Source of the DNA: Virgibacillus sp. SK37
GTDB lineage: Bacteria > Bacillota > Bacilli > Bacillales > Amphibacillaceae
Direction: 5' to 3'
Length of the DNA stretch: 64,000 nt
Assembly (NCBI RefSeq): GCF_000725285.1
Contig: NZ_CP007161.1
Span: 124,001-188,000, forward strand
This document shows, piece after piece, positions 42,650 to 51,186 of the stretch. The translations under genes and the position numbers were made by a program. Within the stretch, counting starts at the first letter, position 1, and every line of letters starts with the position of its first letter. Under the pieces are notes generated by a model that was given only the letters and a program-made list of their open reading frames with translations, was not told the origin of the DNA and did no database searches.

Positions 42650-43485
42650 TTAATTGGTTCCTGCAAGAATGAGCAAGTCAGCATCTTGCATGGCTTGATA
42701 GGAAGGTTTTGTGCCTATCTTACCAAGGTTTCCTAGATTATAAGGATGATCATCCGGTAAAATTCCCTTCGAAGGCAAGGTAATAATCGATGGGATATTT
42801 GCTTTTTCAATAAATATGCGTAATTCTTTTTTTGCATGTTTGGTACCTAAACCAATTAACATAACAGGTTTTTTACTATTTTCAATCAGTTTTGCTGCAT
42901 CTTGAATAGACTCAACTGATGGTTTCTTTGGTGCAGGTGGCTCCTTATCTATTTTTTTATCTGTATGGTCGTCAATTTTTTGAGTTAATAAATCATTTGG
43001 TAATACAAGCACAGCTACACCCTTTTTGGCATATGCAGTACGAATTTCTTCATTTACTGTTTCAAAGATAGTTTCCGGTTCCTTAATCTGTTTATTATAG
43101 ACAGCAACATCTTTGAACCATTCCGTAAGATTTGTTTCTTGAAATGCTTTTGGACCGAGAACATCACTGTCAGATTGACCAGCTAATATTAATTGAGGGA
43201 TGTTGTCCAGTTTTGCATCATACTTTCCATTTATTAAGTGGATAGCCCCAGGGCCCCGATACTTAATGCCACACCGATTTTACCAGTCAGTTTTGTGAAA
43301 CTGGAGGCGGCCAGACTTGCTACTTCTTCATGTCTAACATGATAAAAATCAATTTCATCTTCTACAACTTTTAATCCATCAACGACCGCATCAATGGAAT
43401 CTCCTGGAATTCCGTATACATGATCAATATTCCATGCTTTCAAGGCTGAGATTAATGCGTGATTTGCTTTGATTTTTTTAGGCAT
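42650..43485 (-). pseudogene. cidC: Pyruvate oxidase CidC, frameshifted and truncated
   Basis: Reads MPKKIKANHALISALKAWNI at the N-terminus and continues DHVYGIPGDSIDAVVDGL and YHVRHEEVASLAA (catalytic glutamate of thiamine-diphosphate enzymes), close to Staphylococcus aureus CidC. After SIG near 43250 one base is missing in a G/C run; the next frame resumes GPGAIHLINGKYDAKLDNIP and runs on to LLILAGTN, then TAA. The rest of the family's roughly 580 residues, including the cofactor-binding domain, is absent. The enzyme makes acetate from pyruvate; this copy cannot. Confidence 0.85.
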
Positions 43486-43597
43486 ACATACATTTACTCC
43501 TTTATTTTTCTTGATTTAGTGTGCCAATTTGCGTATTCAATTATGCATCAAGGGATTAACGTGCACTACCGTTATTTAAAATTACTTCAACAAGGAA

Positions 43598-44281
43598 TTA
43601 ATAGAATAATGTGATGATAAAAGGCAAAAATATTGAGCTTAAAACGGCAGTGAGTATCATACCAATTGAACTAAAAGCACCAGACTCTAAATCCAGTTCA
43701 AGTGCTTTTGCGGTACCAAAGGCGTGGGATGCATTACCATAAGTTAATCCTTTGGCAATTGAGCTTTGGAAGTTACCTATCTTTATTAAAGAAGAGCCTA
43801 ATATGCTCCCTATTAACCCGGTTGCTATGATAAAGATAATGCTAAGTGTTTCTAATCCTCCCATTTGGTGGGATACTTGAATTCCAACTGCTGTCGTAAT
43901 GGAACGCGGCAGCAATGTAACAATCATTTGTTTTGAAAATCCAAATAAATTCATAACGAAATAGATAATGATAAAATTAAGTAAAATACCAGATATCACA
44001 CTGGTCATTATGACTTTAAGATTACGCATTATCATATGTCTATATTTATATAATGGGTAAGCTAGACATACAACGGTACAGTCTAAAAATTTGGAAATCC
44101 ATTGGCCGCCAATCATATAATCTTTATAATCAAGGCCGCATATAATTAAAATGAAGATGATTGCCAGTGATGCAATCAGTGCCGGGTTCAGTATGGAATA
44201 GTTGAATTTGTTCTGGATATAGCGTGCAATGACATACATACATATTGTTAAAATAACCATCATAAAGCCCGTTAAAATCAT
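43598..44281 (-). CDS. cidB: CidB/LrgB-family membrane protein
   Basis: 227 residues, many membrane segments. LrgB signatures include [31 protein letters not shown] and [16 protein letters not shown]. With CidA it affects murein hydrolase activity, autolysis and, in B. subtilis relatives, pyruvate movement. It overlaps cidA by 4 bases (ATGA), so the two are coupled. cidC lies downstream but is broken. Confidence 0.9.
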   Translation of the reverse strand: MILTGFMMVILTICMYVIARYIQNKFNYSILNPALIASLAIIFILIICGLDYKDYMIGGQWISKFLDCTVVCLAYPLYKYRHMIMRNLKVIMTSVISGILLNFIIIYFVMNLFGFSKQMIVTLLPRSITTAVGIQVSHQMGGLETLSIIFIIATGLIGSILGSSLIKIGNFQSSIAKGLTYGNASHAFGTAKALELDLESGAFSSIGMILTAVLSSIFLPFIITLFY

Positions 44282-44664
44282 GGTGAATCATGCTTTTCGT
44301 TAGGTGTCCATTTTTGCACCATTTTTTCGGCCAAATAACCAGATGCTAACGCAACAATACATGTACCTAATATGATTAAAGCGATAAATATCAAGTAATT
44401 AAGGTTGATTTGTTCAATGATGTTCATACCTCCAACTATAGAGGGAATAAAAAAGAGAACCATTGTACCTAATAATATATTAGCCCCTTCTTGAACCCAT
44501 CTTTCAGGTATCACTTTGAATTGAAGTAATAAAAAGAAAGTCGCTAACCCTACAATACTTCCGACAATTGGTATGTGTAACACACTTTGTATCTTATTAC
44601 CTAACGCGGTGATTAAAAATATTATGGAAATCTGTGACAGAATTCTAAAAAACTTTAATAACAT
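44278..44664 (-). CDS. cidA: CidA/LrgA-family holin-like protein
   Basis: 128 residues with about four membrane spans. [40 protein letters not shown] and PSIVGGM match CidA. Proposed to oligomerise in the membrane like a holin. It lies directly downstream of cidR and upstream of cidB. Confidence 0.9.
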   Translation of the reverse strand: MLLKFFRILSQISIIFLITALGNKIQSVLHIPIVGSIVGLATFFLLLQFKVIPERWVQEGANILLGTMVLFFIPSIVGGMNIIEQINLNYLIFIALIILGTCIVALASGYLAEKMVQKWTPNEKHDSP

Positions 44665-44735
44665 TCGGCTTCATTCCTTATTGTCTTTTGGTTCTAAAAA
44701 CTTAATTCTTCCTCCCTCGTTTTGTTTACATACTC

Positions 44736-44790
44736 ATTATAAGACGGAACATGTTATTACAAAAATAGTGGTTTGTCATAATAGATATTA
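44736..44790 (-). promoter_or_regulatory. Candidate cidAB promoter with LysR-type operator
   Basis: On the minus strand TTTGTA (44758-44763) and TATAAT (44736-44741) are 16 bases apart. Just upstream, TAATAGATATTA (44779-44790) is a perfect inverted repeat of the kind bound by LysR regulators. CidR activation is inferred from S. aureus. Confidence 0.45.
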
Positions 44791-44815
44791 CGTTTATCTA
44801 TGTAAGCGATATCTT

Positions 44816-45700
44816 CTATTTTGAATCCAGCTGTTTTTGCATAAAGTGAAGCCATTCTTTAGTGACAAAATTCATGTATTTATTGTTTTTCCATATCACA
44901 CCAAGTTGCCATACAATAGATGGCGACTCGATACTAACGCTTCGAACATCGTCACTTAGCATTTCAATAATACTTTTAGGAAGGATACCAATACCAATTT
45001 GTGCAATAATCATTTGTTCAATAGAATTCCACTGAGAAATTTTCGAAACAATATGAGGTATAAAGCCCGCGCGTTTACAAGAGTCAGTTATTATGTCGTT
45101 CAGATAAAAATTTTCGTTAAATAATATAAAGCCTTCATTTTCTAGTTGTATTAAAGACACTTTTTCTTTATCTGCTAAAGGGTGATTTTTATTTACAACA
45201 AGTTTTAATTCTTCTTCGTAAAATGGAAAGGATTGAAAAAGACGATCATCAACAGGTAAAGCAGTAATTCCAACATCGAGTTCATCAATTTGAATACTTT
45301 GCTCTATTGTTTTTCCACCATTTTCGATAAGTTCATAAGTGATATTGGGATAGCAATTATGAAAATCGGCTAAAATTTTTATGAGTTTCTTAACATTCAT
45401 AATTGGAGAAAGACCAATTTTGAGATGTCCAGTTTTAACCCCAAGTAAATTATCCATCACAACTGGTAAGTCTTTGTATAAATTTACAATTTCATTACAT
45501 TGTTCAAAAAAGATTTTACCTGCATCTGTTAGTTTTAAACTTTTTTTGCTTCGATCAAATAAAATTAATTGTAATTCATCCTCTAAGTTTTTAATCGTTT
45601 TACTGATAGTAGGTTGGGCGATAAATAGTTTTTCCGATGCTTTAGTCATACTTCCTTGTTTTACAACTTCAACAAAATAGACCATGTGTTGTATATCCAT
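44816..45700 (-). CDS. cidR: LysR-family regulator CidR
   Basis: 294 residues starting MDIQHMVYFVEVVKQGSMTK behind AGGAGGAAT; the frame extension to 45769 is rejected. The winged helix-turn-helix reads ASEKLFIAQPTISKTIKNLE, followed by a LysR substrate-binding domain (about 90-290). Position and orientation before cidAB match the S. aureus cid locus, where CidR senses acetate/pyruvate overflow and activates cidABC. Confidence 0.88.
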   Translation of the reverse strand: MDIQHMVYFVEVVKQGSMTKASEKLFIAQPTISKTIKNLEDELQLILFDRSKKSLKLTDAGKIFFEQCNEIVNLYKDLPVVMDNLLGVKTGHLKIGLSPIMNVKKLIKILADFHNCYPNITYELIENGGKTIEQSIQIDELDVGITALPVDDRLFQSFPFYEEELKLVVNKNHPLADKEKVSLIQLENEGFILFNENFYLNDIITDSCKRAGFIPHIVSKISQWNSIEQMIIAQIGIGILPKSIIEMLSDDVRSVSIESPSIVWQLGVIWKNNKYMNFVTKEWLHFMQKQLDSK

Positions 45701-46159
45701 ATTATTCCTCCTGTGTTTCAGATGCTTAATGAAGATATTATCATAAAGTAAACAGGTTATGAATGGCATGGTAAATCCCTATAATTTAGGTCATCTAAAT
45801 TAGTGGCGCTAGGAGACTTCCAATTTTACACTCTGGTGATACGATAGTGATTTAGCGATTAGTGAAGCCTTGGGTTACAATTAGAGTATTCAACCGATGT
45901 TATTGGGGAAGTCCTTGATGAATAAGCGTAACAAAATGATCTATTAGGCAACTTTGGCTTCAACTGATGAAATATTTGTGGACGTAACTTGTTTGCCAAG
46001 TAATACTCATAATTCCATAAACAGTCGATTGTAATATGATGAAATTACAATCGCCCTAAATAAGCAGAAACGGGGGGGTCTACATTTATTCATTGAATAC
46101 ATGGATACAATGAAATAACATTGACTAATTCATACTTTTTAATATATAGGTATTGATAA
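45701..46159. other. Gap between cidR and the topB remnant
   Basis: 459 bases with no supported gene. A perfect 10-bp hairpin CGATTGTAAT (46026-46035)/ATTACAATCG (46044-46053) and a G7 run (about 46073-46079) are visible. The region looks like eroded DNA at the edge of the mobile-element remnant. Confidence 0.5.
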
Positions 46160-47176
46160 TCCGATCACTATGCCCTCGTTCCAACAAAACAAACGCCAAA
46201 TTTTAGTGCCTTAAACGAAAAAGAAAAGAATATTTATTAAGAAGTGGTTGCAAATACTTTAGCAATGTTCGCTCCAGACTATGAATATGAAGAAATAAAG
46301 GTAGCGATTGATGTGAAAGGGATTAACTTTGAAGCGACTGGAAAGGTTGAGAAACAATTAGGCTGGAAATCATTATTCAAAAATCAACAACAAGCTAAGA
46401 AAAAGGAAATTGTCTTACCAGCAATGGAAAAAGATCAAGCTTGCCAAGTTAATGTAGAAATAGCGAAAGGACAGACAAAAGCCCCTAAGTATTATACCGA
46501 GGGGCAACTGATTAATGTGATGAAATACGCTGGAAAAGAGGTAGATGACGAAGCATTGCAACACACTTTAAAAGAAAGTGAAGGGATTGGGACAGAGGCA
46601 ACAAGAGCAAGCATCATAGAAACATTAAAACACCAATTGTATATTGGAATTAGAAAGAATCAAGTAACTGTATTAGATAAAGGAAAGATACTTTGTCAGG
46701 CCGTAGAAGGAACGTTACTTGCTAGTCCGGAGATGACAGCAAAATGGGAAACGTATCTAAAGAAAATCGGAAAGAATGAAGGATCTCAAGAAATGTTTTT
46801 CAATAAAATCAAACAAATGATTGAGTTTTTAATGCAAGAAGCCCCTAAGAAAATTGGAAGCATGGAACAGTTCTTGCAACAGGTGAATGAAAAATTTTTT
46901 ATAGGCAAATGTCCCCGTTGTAATCATGAAGACGGAAAGATTCAAGATAAAGGAAAATTTTATGGATGCAGTCGTTATCGTGAAGGGTGTACATTTACGT
47001 TACCAAAGAAATTCCTTGGCAAATCCATAAGTCAGATAAACATTAAAAAGTTATTGGGTGGCGAAAAAACCAATTTAATTAAAGGATTTACAAGTAAAAA
47101 AGGAAAAAATTTTGATGCGTCTTTACGCTATGACCAAACCGAACAAAAAATAACATTTGAATTACCGAAAGGATGA
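46160..47176 (+). pseudogene. topB: DNA topoisomerase III, C-terminal half with nonsense mutation
   Basis: The frame begins SDHYALVPTKQTPNFSALNE, a topoisomerase IA motif, immediately after a TAA; everything upstream is missing, including the catalytic tyrosine region expected before it. At 46238 TAA replaces the CAA expected in NIYQEVVANTLA. From 46244 the frame is open for 310 residues and keeps ESEGIGTEATRASIIETLK and a C-terminal zinc motif CPRCNHEDG with YGCSRYREGC. A plasmid-type TopB that can no longer work. Confidence 0.85.
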
Positions 47177-47406
47177 TCGCGATGGATATGTATGTAAATG
47201 GGGCATATAAGATAGTTGATTTAGGATATGTAAAGGAAATTAAAGAAGCTAGTGTTGTCTTCATTGTTGATGCTGGGGAAATAGAAGTTGAAGTAGATGC
47301 AGTCACAAAGGATGCTATAGAAATGATAAATCAAGCAGATGAAGAAGCGTTGATTCCATTGGATGTGAAGGAGAAAGCAGTCATCTTGGAGGGTGAACCA
47401 GTTTGA
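47173..47406 (+). CDS. Small acidic protein of the mobile remnant
   Basis: 77 residues, overlapping the topB stop by 4 bases (ATGA), so originally coupled to it. Strongly acidic (EIEVEVDAVTKDAIEMINQA). Not recognised. A start at ATG 47182 is also possible. Confidence 0.55.
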   Translation: MIAMDMYVNGAYKIVDLGYVKEIKEASVVFIVDAGEIEVEVDAVTKDAIEMINQADEEALIPLDVKEKAVILEGEPV

Positions 47407-47459
47407 GATACCACTAAGGGGAAGCTGTTTAGTGAAAACTGTATGTAAAAAATGATGTT

Positions 47460-47483
47460 GATCGCTGAGATAGCGGTCTTTTT
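47460..47483 (+). terminator. Terminator after the topB-linked gene
   Basis: GATCGCT (47460-47466) and AGCGGTC (47472-47478) with loop GAGAT, then TTTTTATTTT. Confidence 0.75.
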
Positions 47484-47536
47484 ATTTTGCATAATGAAAC
47501 ATTAATAGGCTGAGCAAATAAATAGCTGATATATCT

Positions 47537-47570
47537 AAGGGACTTCCAGGTGGGAGTCCCTTTTATTTTT
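47537..47570 (+). terminator. Second terminator or attenuator before the ArdC-like gene
   Basis: AAGGGACTTCC (47537-47547) and GGGAGTCCCTT (47552-47562), 11 bp with one G-U pair, loop AGGT, followed by TTATTTTT. It ends 17 bases before the next start, a position that also suits transcription attenuation. Confidence 0.75.
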
Positions 47571-47587
47571 CGGGAGGATGATATTTC

Positions 47588-49168
47588 ATGAAAAGAAAAA
47601 CATTCGAACAAAAACAGGAAGAAGTGAAACAATTAACAGAAACGATGAATCAGTCCATTGAATCTTATTTTGAAACACCTGAACAAATGGCTGATCACCT
47701 AGCTTTCATGATGCAGTTTTATCAATATTCATTACGAAATACAGCCTTAATTCAGAGTCAATTTAAGGGAGCACAAGCAGTAGGAAGTTATAAGTTTTGG
47801 CAGGAAAAAGGCTTTCAAGTGCAAAAAGGAGAAAAAGCCATTCAAATTTTAGTGCCAAATAAGACGCAGCCGAAATTTAAAGATGAAAACGGCAAATGGA
47901 AAAGCATAAAAAAGGCGACAGAGCAGGAAAAAGAATTAATCAACAAAGGGGAATTAAAGAAAAAGGGAAGTGGGTTGTATTTTGGAAAGGGCAGTGTTTT
48001 CGATGTTTCACAAACTAATGTAAAAGCTAGTGATCTTCCAGATGTTTTTCCAAATAGATGGCTGGAGGGTGACGTTGCAAACTATCAAGATATGTTAGAG
48101 GCCCTGCAAAAAGTGGGAGATAAACTGGATGGAACTAGGTGCTGCTAAAGGTGCATTTTACCAAGGAATAGATGGCAGGAAAAATCATATTGGTTTAAAT
48201 CCACGCAATGGCGAATTGCAAAACGTGAAAACATTAATCCATGAATTGGCCCATGCCAAGTTGCATGGTACACCCGATAAGCATTTCAATCTAACTTCAG
48301 AAGAAAAAGAATTCCAAGCGGAAATGACAGCTTATGCAGTAGCCTCGTACTTTGATATTGATACAAGTGATTATTCTTTGGGCTATCTTGCAAACTGGAC
48401 ACAGGGAAAGGAATTAAAGGATAAAGCGCAGTTACTTGAAGAAGTAAGGGGAGCAGCTGTAGAGTTTATAGAAACCATGGAGCCTGAATTGATGAAAGAA
48501 CAGGAGAAAGGTATGGAAAATGGAAAAGATGTGTTCATACAGGCTGTTCACGACAGGAATGATCTCTCAGAACTGACAGAAGTTGATGAAGCGGCGATGG
48601 AATATGTAATTGATTATAAGGAAGAAGAGTACATAAAAGGATTGTATTTTTGTGTGGATGGTGATGTCGTTGTAGGAGTGGATAATTCCACAAATGACGC
48701 TTGGACGGAAGAATTTGATCATGTCGTAAAGTGCAAGGCTTGGTTAAAGGGATACGATTTGGATATTGAGCAGCCACAAATATTCATTGAATGGTCGGAG
48801 GCATCAGAATTAGAAACTGCTTCAATGATGATTTTGCACTAGGTAACGAAATAATAGAGAAGCTTGAAGAAAGGTATCAGGAAGATAAAAGATACTATAA
48901 AACTCGTTATCATATTGTGTATCCTGGAAGTGATAATTCAAGGATGGAAGTTGTTAGTATGGATCGTTTCGGTATCGGAGATGGGGAATTCCTGAATCCT
49001 CATCATCAGATACGAAGGGAAGGTAATCTTACTAACGAACAGCAAATGATGCTTGATGATGCAGTTTATGGTCATTTGCTTGAAAATGAAAGACTTGATA
49101 TTGATGGTTGGTTGAAAGGTAAAAATGAGAAGAAAAAACTACAAACAGTAGACCTAGAAATGATGTGA
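47588..49168 (+). pseudogene. ArdC-like antirestriction / ImmA-type metallopeptidase protein, two frameshifts
   Basis: The first frame (47588-48148) carries the ArdC N-terminal single-strand DNA-binding type region (FYQYSLRNTALIQSQFKGAQ, VGSYKFWQEKGFQVQKGEKA). The frame breaks near 48130 and resumes with ELGAAKGAFYQG and the zinc motif TLIHELAHAKLH. It breaks again near 48812, where one A added to the GAAAC run restores SELENCFNDDFALGN, and runs on to 49168. ArdC-like proteins protect incoming plasmid DNA. Both breaks are single-base losses, so decay is recent. Confidence 0.75.
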
Positions 49169-49181
49169 AAGTCTTTATAGT

Positions 49182-49208
49182 TTGATATACTTGCTATTAG
49201 TGTAATAG
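49182..49208 (+). promoter_or_regulatory. Candidate toxin promoter
   Basis: TTGATA (49182-49187) and TAATAG (49203-49208) are 15 bases apart, short for sigma-A, with TG directly before the -10. It lies at the right distance for a leader that includes the hairpins at 49218-49251. Weak call. Confidence 0.3.
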
Positions 49209-49217
49209 GGCTTTCAT

Positions 49218-49251
49218 GGGTGGTAGTTCACCCCTTTTTTGAAAGGGGGTG
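49218..49251 (+). promoter_or_regulatory. Hairpin hiding the toxin ribosome binding site
   Basis: CACCCCTTTT (49229-49238) pairs with AAAGGGGGTG (49242-49251), which is the Shine-Dalgarno of the toxin gene. The upstream GGGTG (49218-49222) can pair with CACCC (49229-49233) instead, which would free the site. Two exclusive folds give a translational switch typical of type I toxin mRNAs. Confidence 0.6.
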
Positions 49252-49256
49252 ATACG

Positions 49257-49337
49257 ATGACAGTATTCGAAGCATTGTTTCTGATGATCGCGTTCGCAAC
49301 TTTAGTTGTAGCTATACTGTCAGAACAAAAAAAGTAA
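49257..49337 (+). CDS. Holin-like type I toxin, 26 residues
   Basis: ATG 49257 opens MTVFEALFLMIAFATLVVAI then LSEQKK. The acidic start, single membrane span and basic end fit the putative holin-like toxin family (PF16935), whose members begin with a pattern like M-V-EAL-LM. AAAGGGGGTG lies 5 bases upstream. Such toxins insert in the membrane and are silenced by an antisense RNA. It lies next to a mobile-element remnant, a usual place for such genes. Confidence 0.8.
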   Translation: MTVFEALFLMIAFATLVVAILSEQKK

Positions 49338-49379
49338 CCACCCGATGAATGCCTAGCCGCATTTTGGTTGGTTACTTTT
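49331..49379. terminator. Bidirectional terminator of the toxin locus
   Basis: AAAGTAACCACCC (49331-49343) pairs with GGTTGGTTACTTT (49366-49378), 12 of 13 positions, with an inner AATGC/GCATT stem. T-runs occur on both strands. Bidirectional terminators are usual where toxin and antitoxin RNAs converge. Confidence 0.8.
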
Positions 49380-49428
49380 CCGATTCAAACATGTGAGCCG
49401 CGCGCCCTTGAGGGCTTTTACAAACCTT

Positions 49429-49464
49429 GACCGTTCCATGTACCAGCATGGGCGGTCTTTTATT
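49429..49464 (+). terminator. Second plus-strand terminator of the toxin locus
   Basis: GACCGttCCATG and CATGGgCGGTC form an 11-bp stem with one bulge, loop TACCAG, then TTTTATT. It would end transcripts that pass the first terminator. Confidence 0.75.
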
Positions 49465-49738
49465 ATTGTATGTGTTTCTATATACAGCATACCTCAATTT
49501 CAACAATAAATAAACATGTATGGATCATCATTGCATGGTTATAAAATATAAAGTAATATGCCAACTTTTAAACTGTTAATTTTTAAGCTGATGATAGAAT
49601 AGTACAGATTTTCCCCTTTAATACATTATCCAATAAACGTTTGCAAGTGGTATAAAAAGGTAACATAGTAGGTATCAAATTGGCTGGAAATATTCCGGGC
49701 ATAAGTGGACGAAAAACAATAGATAAGGGGGAACTAAA

Positions 49739-50185
49739 ATGGCTTTTGACTATGATCTGGATTTTGAAAACATCAATTTCCGTGAGCAACCTGAGTTGTA
49801 TAGAGTAGGCAGAGGTGAACAAGGAGTCTTAATGGTAGAGCCTTATAAAAGCGAAATCCTTCCATACTGGCGGTTTAAAACTCCTGAGATAGCAAAGGAA
49901 TCTGCTGATAAAATCTATCAAAAATATCTGGAGTATAAAGAAAACGATGACTTTATTGGCATGGATATGGCTAGAAAATTTCTTCAAATGGGTTATACCA
50001 GGTCTCGTCGCTACGCAAATTATAAAGGTGGAAAAAAATATGACGAGCACGGTAAAGTGAATGATAGACATATGGATTCAGAAAAGGCAAAATCAGCTGC
50101 TATCTTTGAAGTGAAATGGAAAAATGTTCGGGAAGATGAAGACTATCTTAAGCTGAAAAAAGTTCACCAGAAAAAATATGGATAA
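49739..50185 (+). CDS. DUF4385 family protein
   Basis: 148 residues. YDLDFENINFREQPELYRVG, then RGEQGVLMVEPYKSEILPYW, FIGMDMARKFLQMGYTRSRR and YANYKGGKKY match DUF4385, a conserved cytosolic family of unknown function in bacteria. ATG 49739 follows AAGGGGG. Intact. Confidence 0.85.
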   Translation: MAFDYDLDFENINFREQPELYRVGRGEQGVLMVEPYKSEILPYWRFKTPEIAKESADKIYQKYLEYKENDDFIGMDMARKFLQMGYTRSRRYANYKGGKKYDEHGKVNDRHMDSEKAKSAAIFEVKWKNVREDEDYLKLKKVHQKKYG

Positions 50186-50403
50186 TAGCATGGCATAGAT
50201 CATTACCTGCTTAGGATCGGCTATAATTAGTACATGTAGCAGGATTGCTGTATTATTTCGCGCTGAATAAAGTATTACTAGCGCCTTGCTAAATAAATTT
50301 GCTGATTGGACCATTCTAGATCTTCTACTTTTTGATAATGAGTCCTATATGGAAACACAGAAGTAGTACATCCTAACATGTATTTTCTGTTGAATATAGA
50401 AAG

Positions 50404-50438
50404 AAACAGCTCTCCGGTAGTTTAGTGAAGAGCTGTTT
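50404..50438 (-). terminator. Terminator of the TetR gene
   Basis: AAACAGCTCT (50404-50413) and AGAGCTGTTT (50429-50438) form a 10-bp stem. On the minus strand it is followed by CTTTCT. The left arm and loop (AACAGCTCTCCGGTAG) resemble a unit of the 20-bp repeat family, which may be chance. Confidence 0.65.
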
Positions 50439-50445
50439 TGAAAAG

Positions 50446-51075
50446 TTATGATTTATCTATCATGACGCTTCTCCAGAAGAAGTCTACAATTTCCTTAGCA
50501 GCTTCTTGAGAATTGGTAAATAATGTGTCTCCATTTGCATTTTGATAATTGCCCGCATTAAGAAGAGATATATAGGAATGTACGGTAAATGCAGGATTAA
50601 CCTGTCTAATTTCTCCGTTAGCTATTGCTTCCTCAAAAATTTCTTCCATTCCCTCGTACATGTAATCTTCGGCAGTATGAATTGCTTTTATTTGGTCATG
50701 GTCAAGCATACTTTTCGCATTCTGAATAAAAAAATCCATATCCAGATGTACTGCTATCTGTAAGTATACTTCAGCCACCTGTTGCAATTTTGTTTTTAAT
50801 TCTATTGGTTGACGGAGCAGTTCAATAATCTGTTTTCGAACCCGGTACATGAGCTTAACCATAGCATCTGTGTAGAGGTCCGATTTTGTTTTATAGTAAT
50901 AATAAACAGTAGCCTTCGTCACATTCGAAGCTGAAGCAACGTCATCCATGGAAACATCTGCAAAGCTATTTTCCATAAAGAGCGTGGAAGCAGCTTGGAG
51001 AATCAGCTCATTCGTAGGTTGCTTCTGTTGGGTTGATTTAGGGCGGCCAAGTGGGCGGCTAGGCTTTTTATCCAT
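50446..51075 (-). CDS. TetR/AcrR-family regulator
   Basis: 209 residues. Helix-turn-helix: ILQAASTLFMENSFADVSMD then DVASASNVTKATVYYYYKTK. The ligand-binding part is unique, as usual. Start ATG 51075 (MDKKPSRPLGRPK) has GAAGGAG 9 bases upstream; GTG 51093 would put that site inside the gene. Divergent from the MMPL exporter, which it probably represses. Confidence 0.92.
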   Translation of the reverse strand: MDKKPSRPLGRPKSTQQKQPTNELILQAASTLFMENSFADVSMDDVASASNVTKATVYYYYKTKSDLYTDAMVKLMYRVRKQIIELLRQPIELKTKLQQVAEVYLQIAVHLDMDFFIQNAKSMLDHDQIKAIHTAEDYMYEGMEEIFEEAIANGEIRQVNPAFTVHSYISLLNAGNYQNANGDTLFTNSQEAAKEIVDFFWRSVMIDKS

Positions 51076-51104
51076 CGGTGATGACTCCTTCACAATCTTT
51101 TATA

Positions 51105-51133
51105 TTGATAATTAACTAACTAGTATATATAAT
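51105..51133 (+). promoter_or_regulatory. Promoter of the MMPL gene with likely TetR operator
   Basis: TTGATA (51105-51110), 17 bases, TATAAT (51128-51133). The spacer holds AACTAACTAGTAT, a partly symmetric element suitable for a TetR dimer. It lies in the divergent interval between the regulator and exporter. Confidence 0.7.
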
Positions 51134-51186
51134 TATAGCAAATAATGATTCACAACGCATGCGCCATGACGAGAAAGGGTGAGTTT

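Larger units (their letters stand above)
46160..49168 (+). mobile_element. Remnant of a conjugative element or plasmid
   Basis: Three adjacent genes, a truncated topoisomerase III, a small acidic protein and a frameshifted ArdC-like antirestriction protein, are typical cargo of integrative conjugative elements and plasmids of Firmicutes. No integrase, relaxase or att repeat was found. Base composition is similar to the surrounding accessory region. Confidence 0.5.
49327..49470 (-). ncRNA. Putative antisense antitoxin RNA
   Basis: On the minus strand a stem made by the arms at 49331-49343 and 49366-49378 is followed by seven T (complement of 49327-49333), a proper terminator within the toxin 3' end. 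A possible promoter is TTGAAA (49498-49503) with TATAGA (49477-49482). The RNA would be about 140 bases and overlap the toxin mRNA. Both ends are inferred. Confidence 0.4.
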
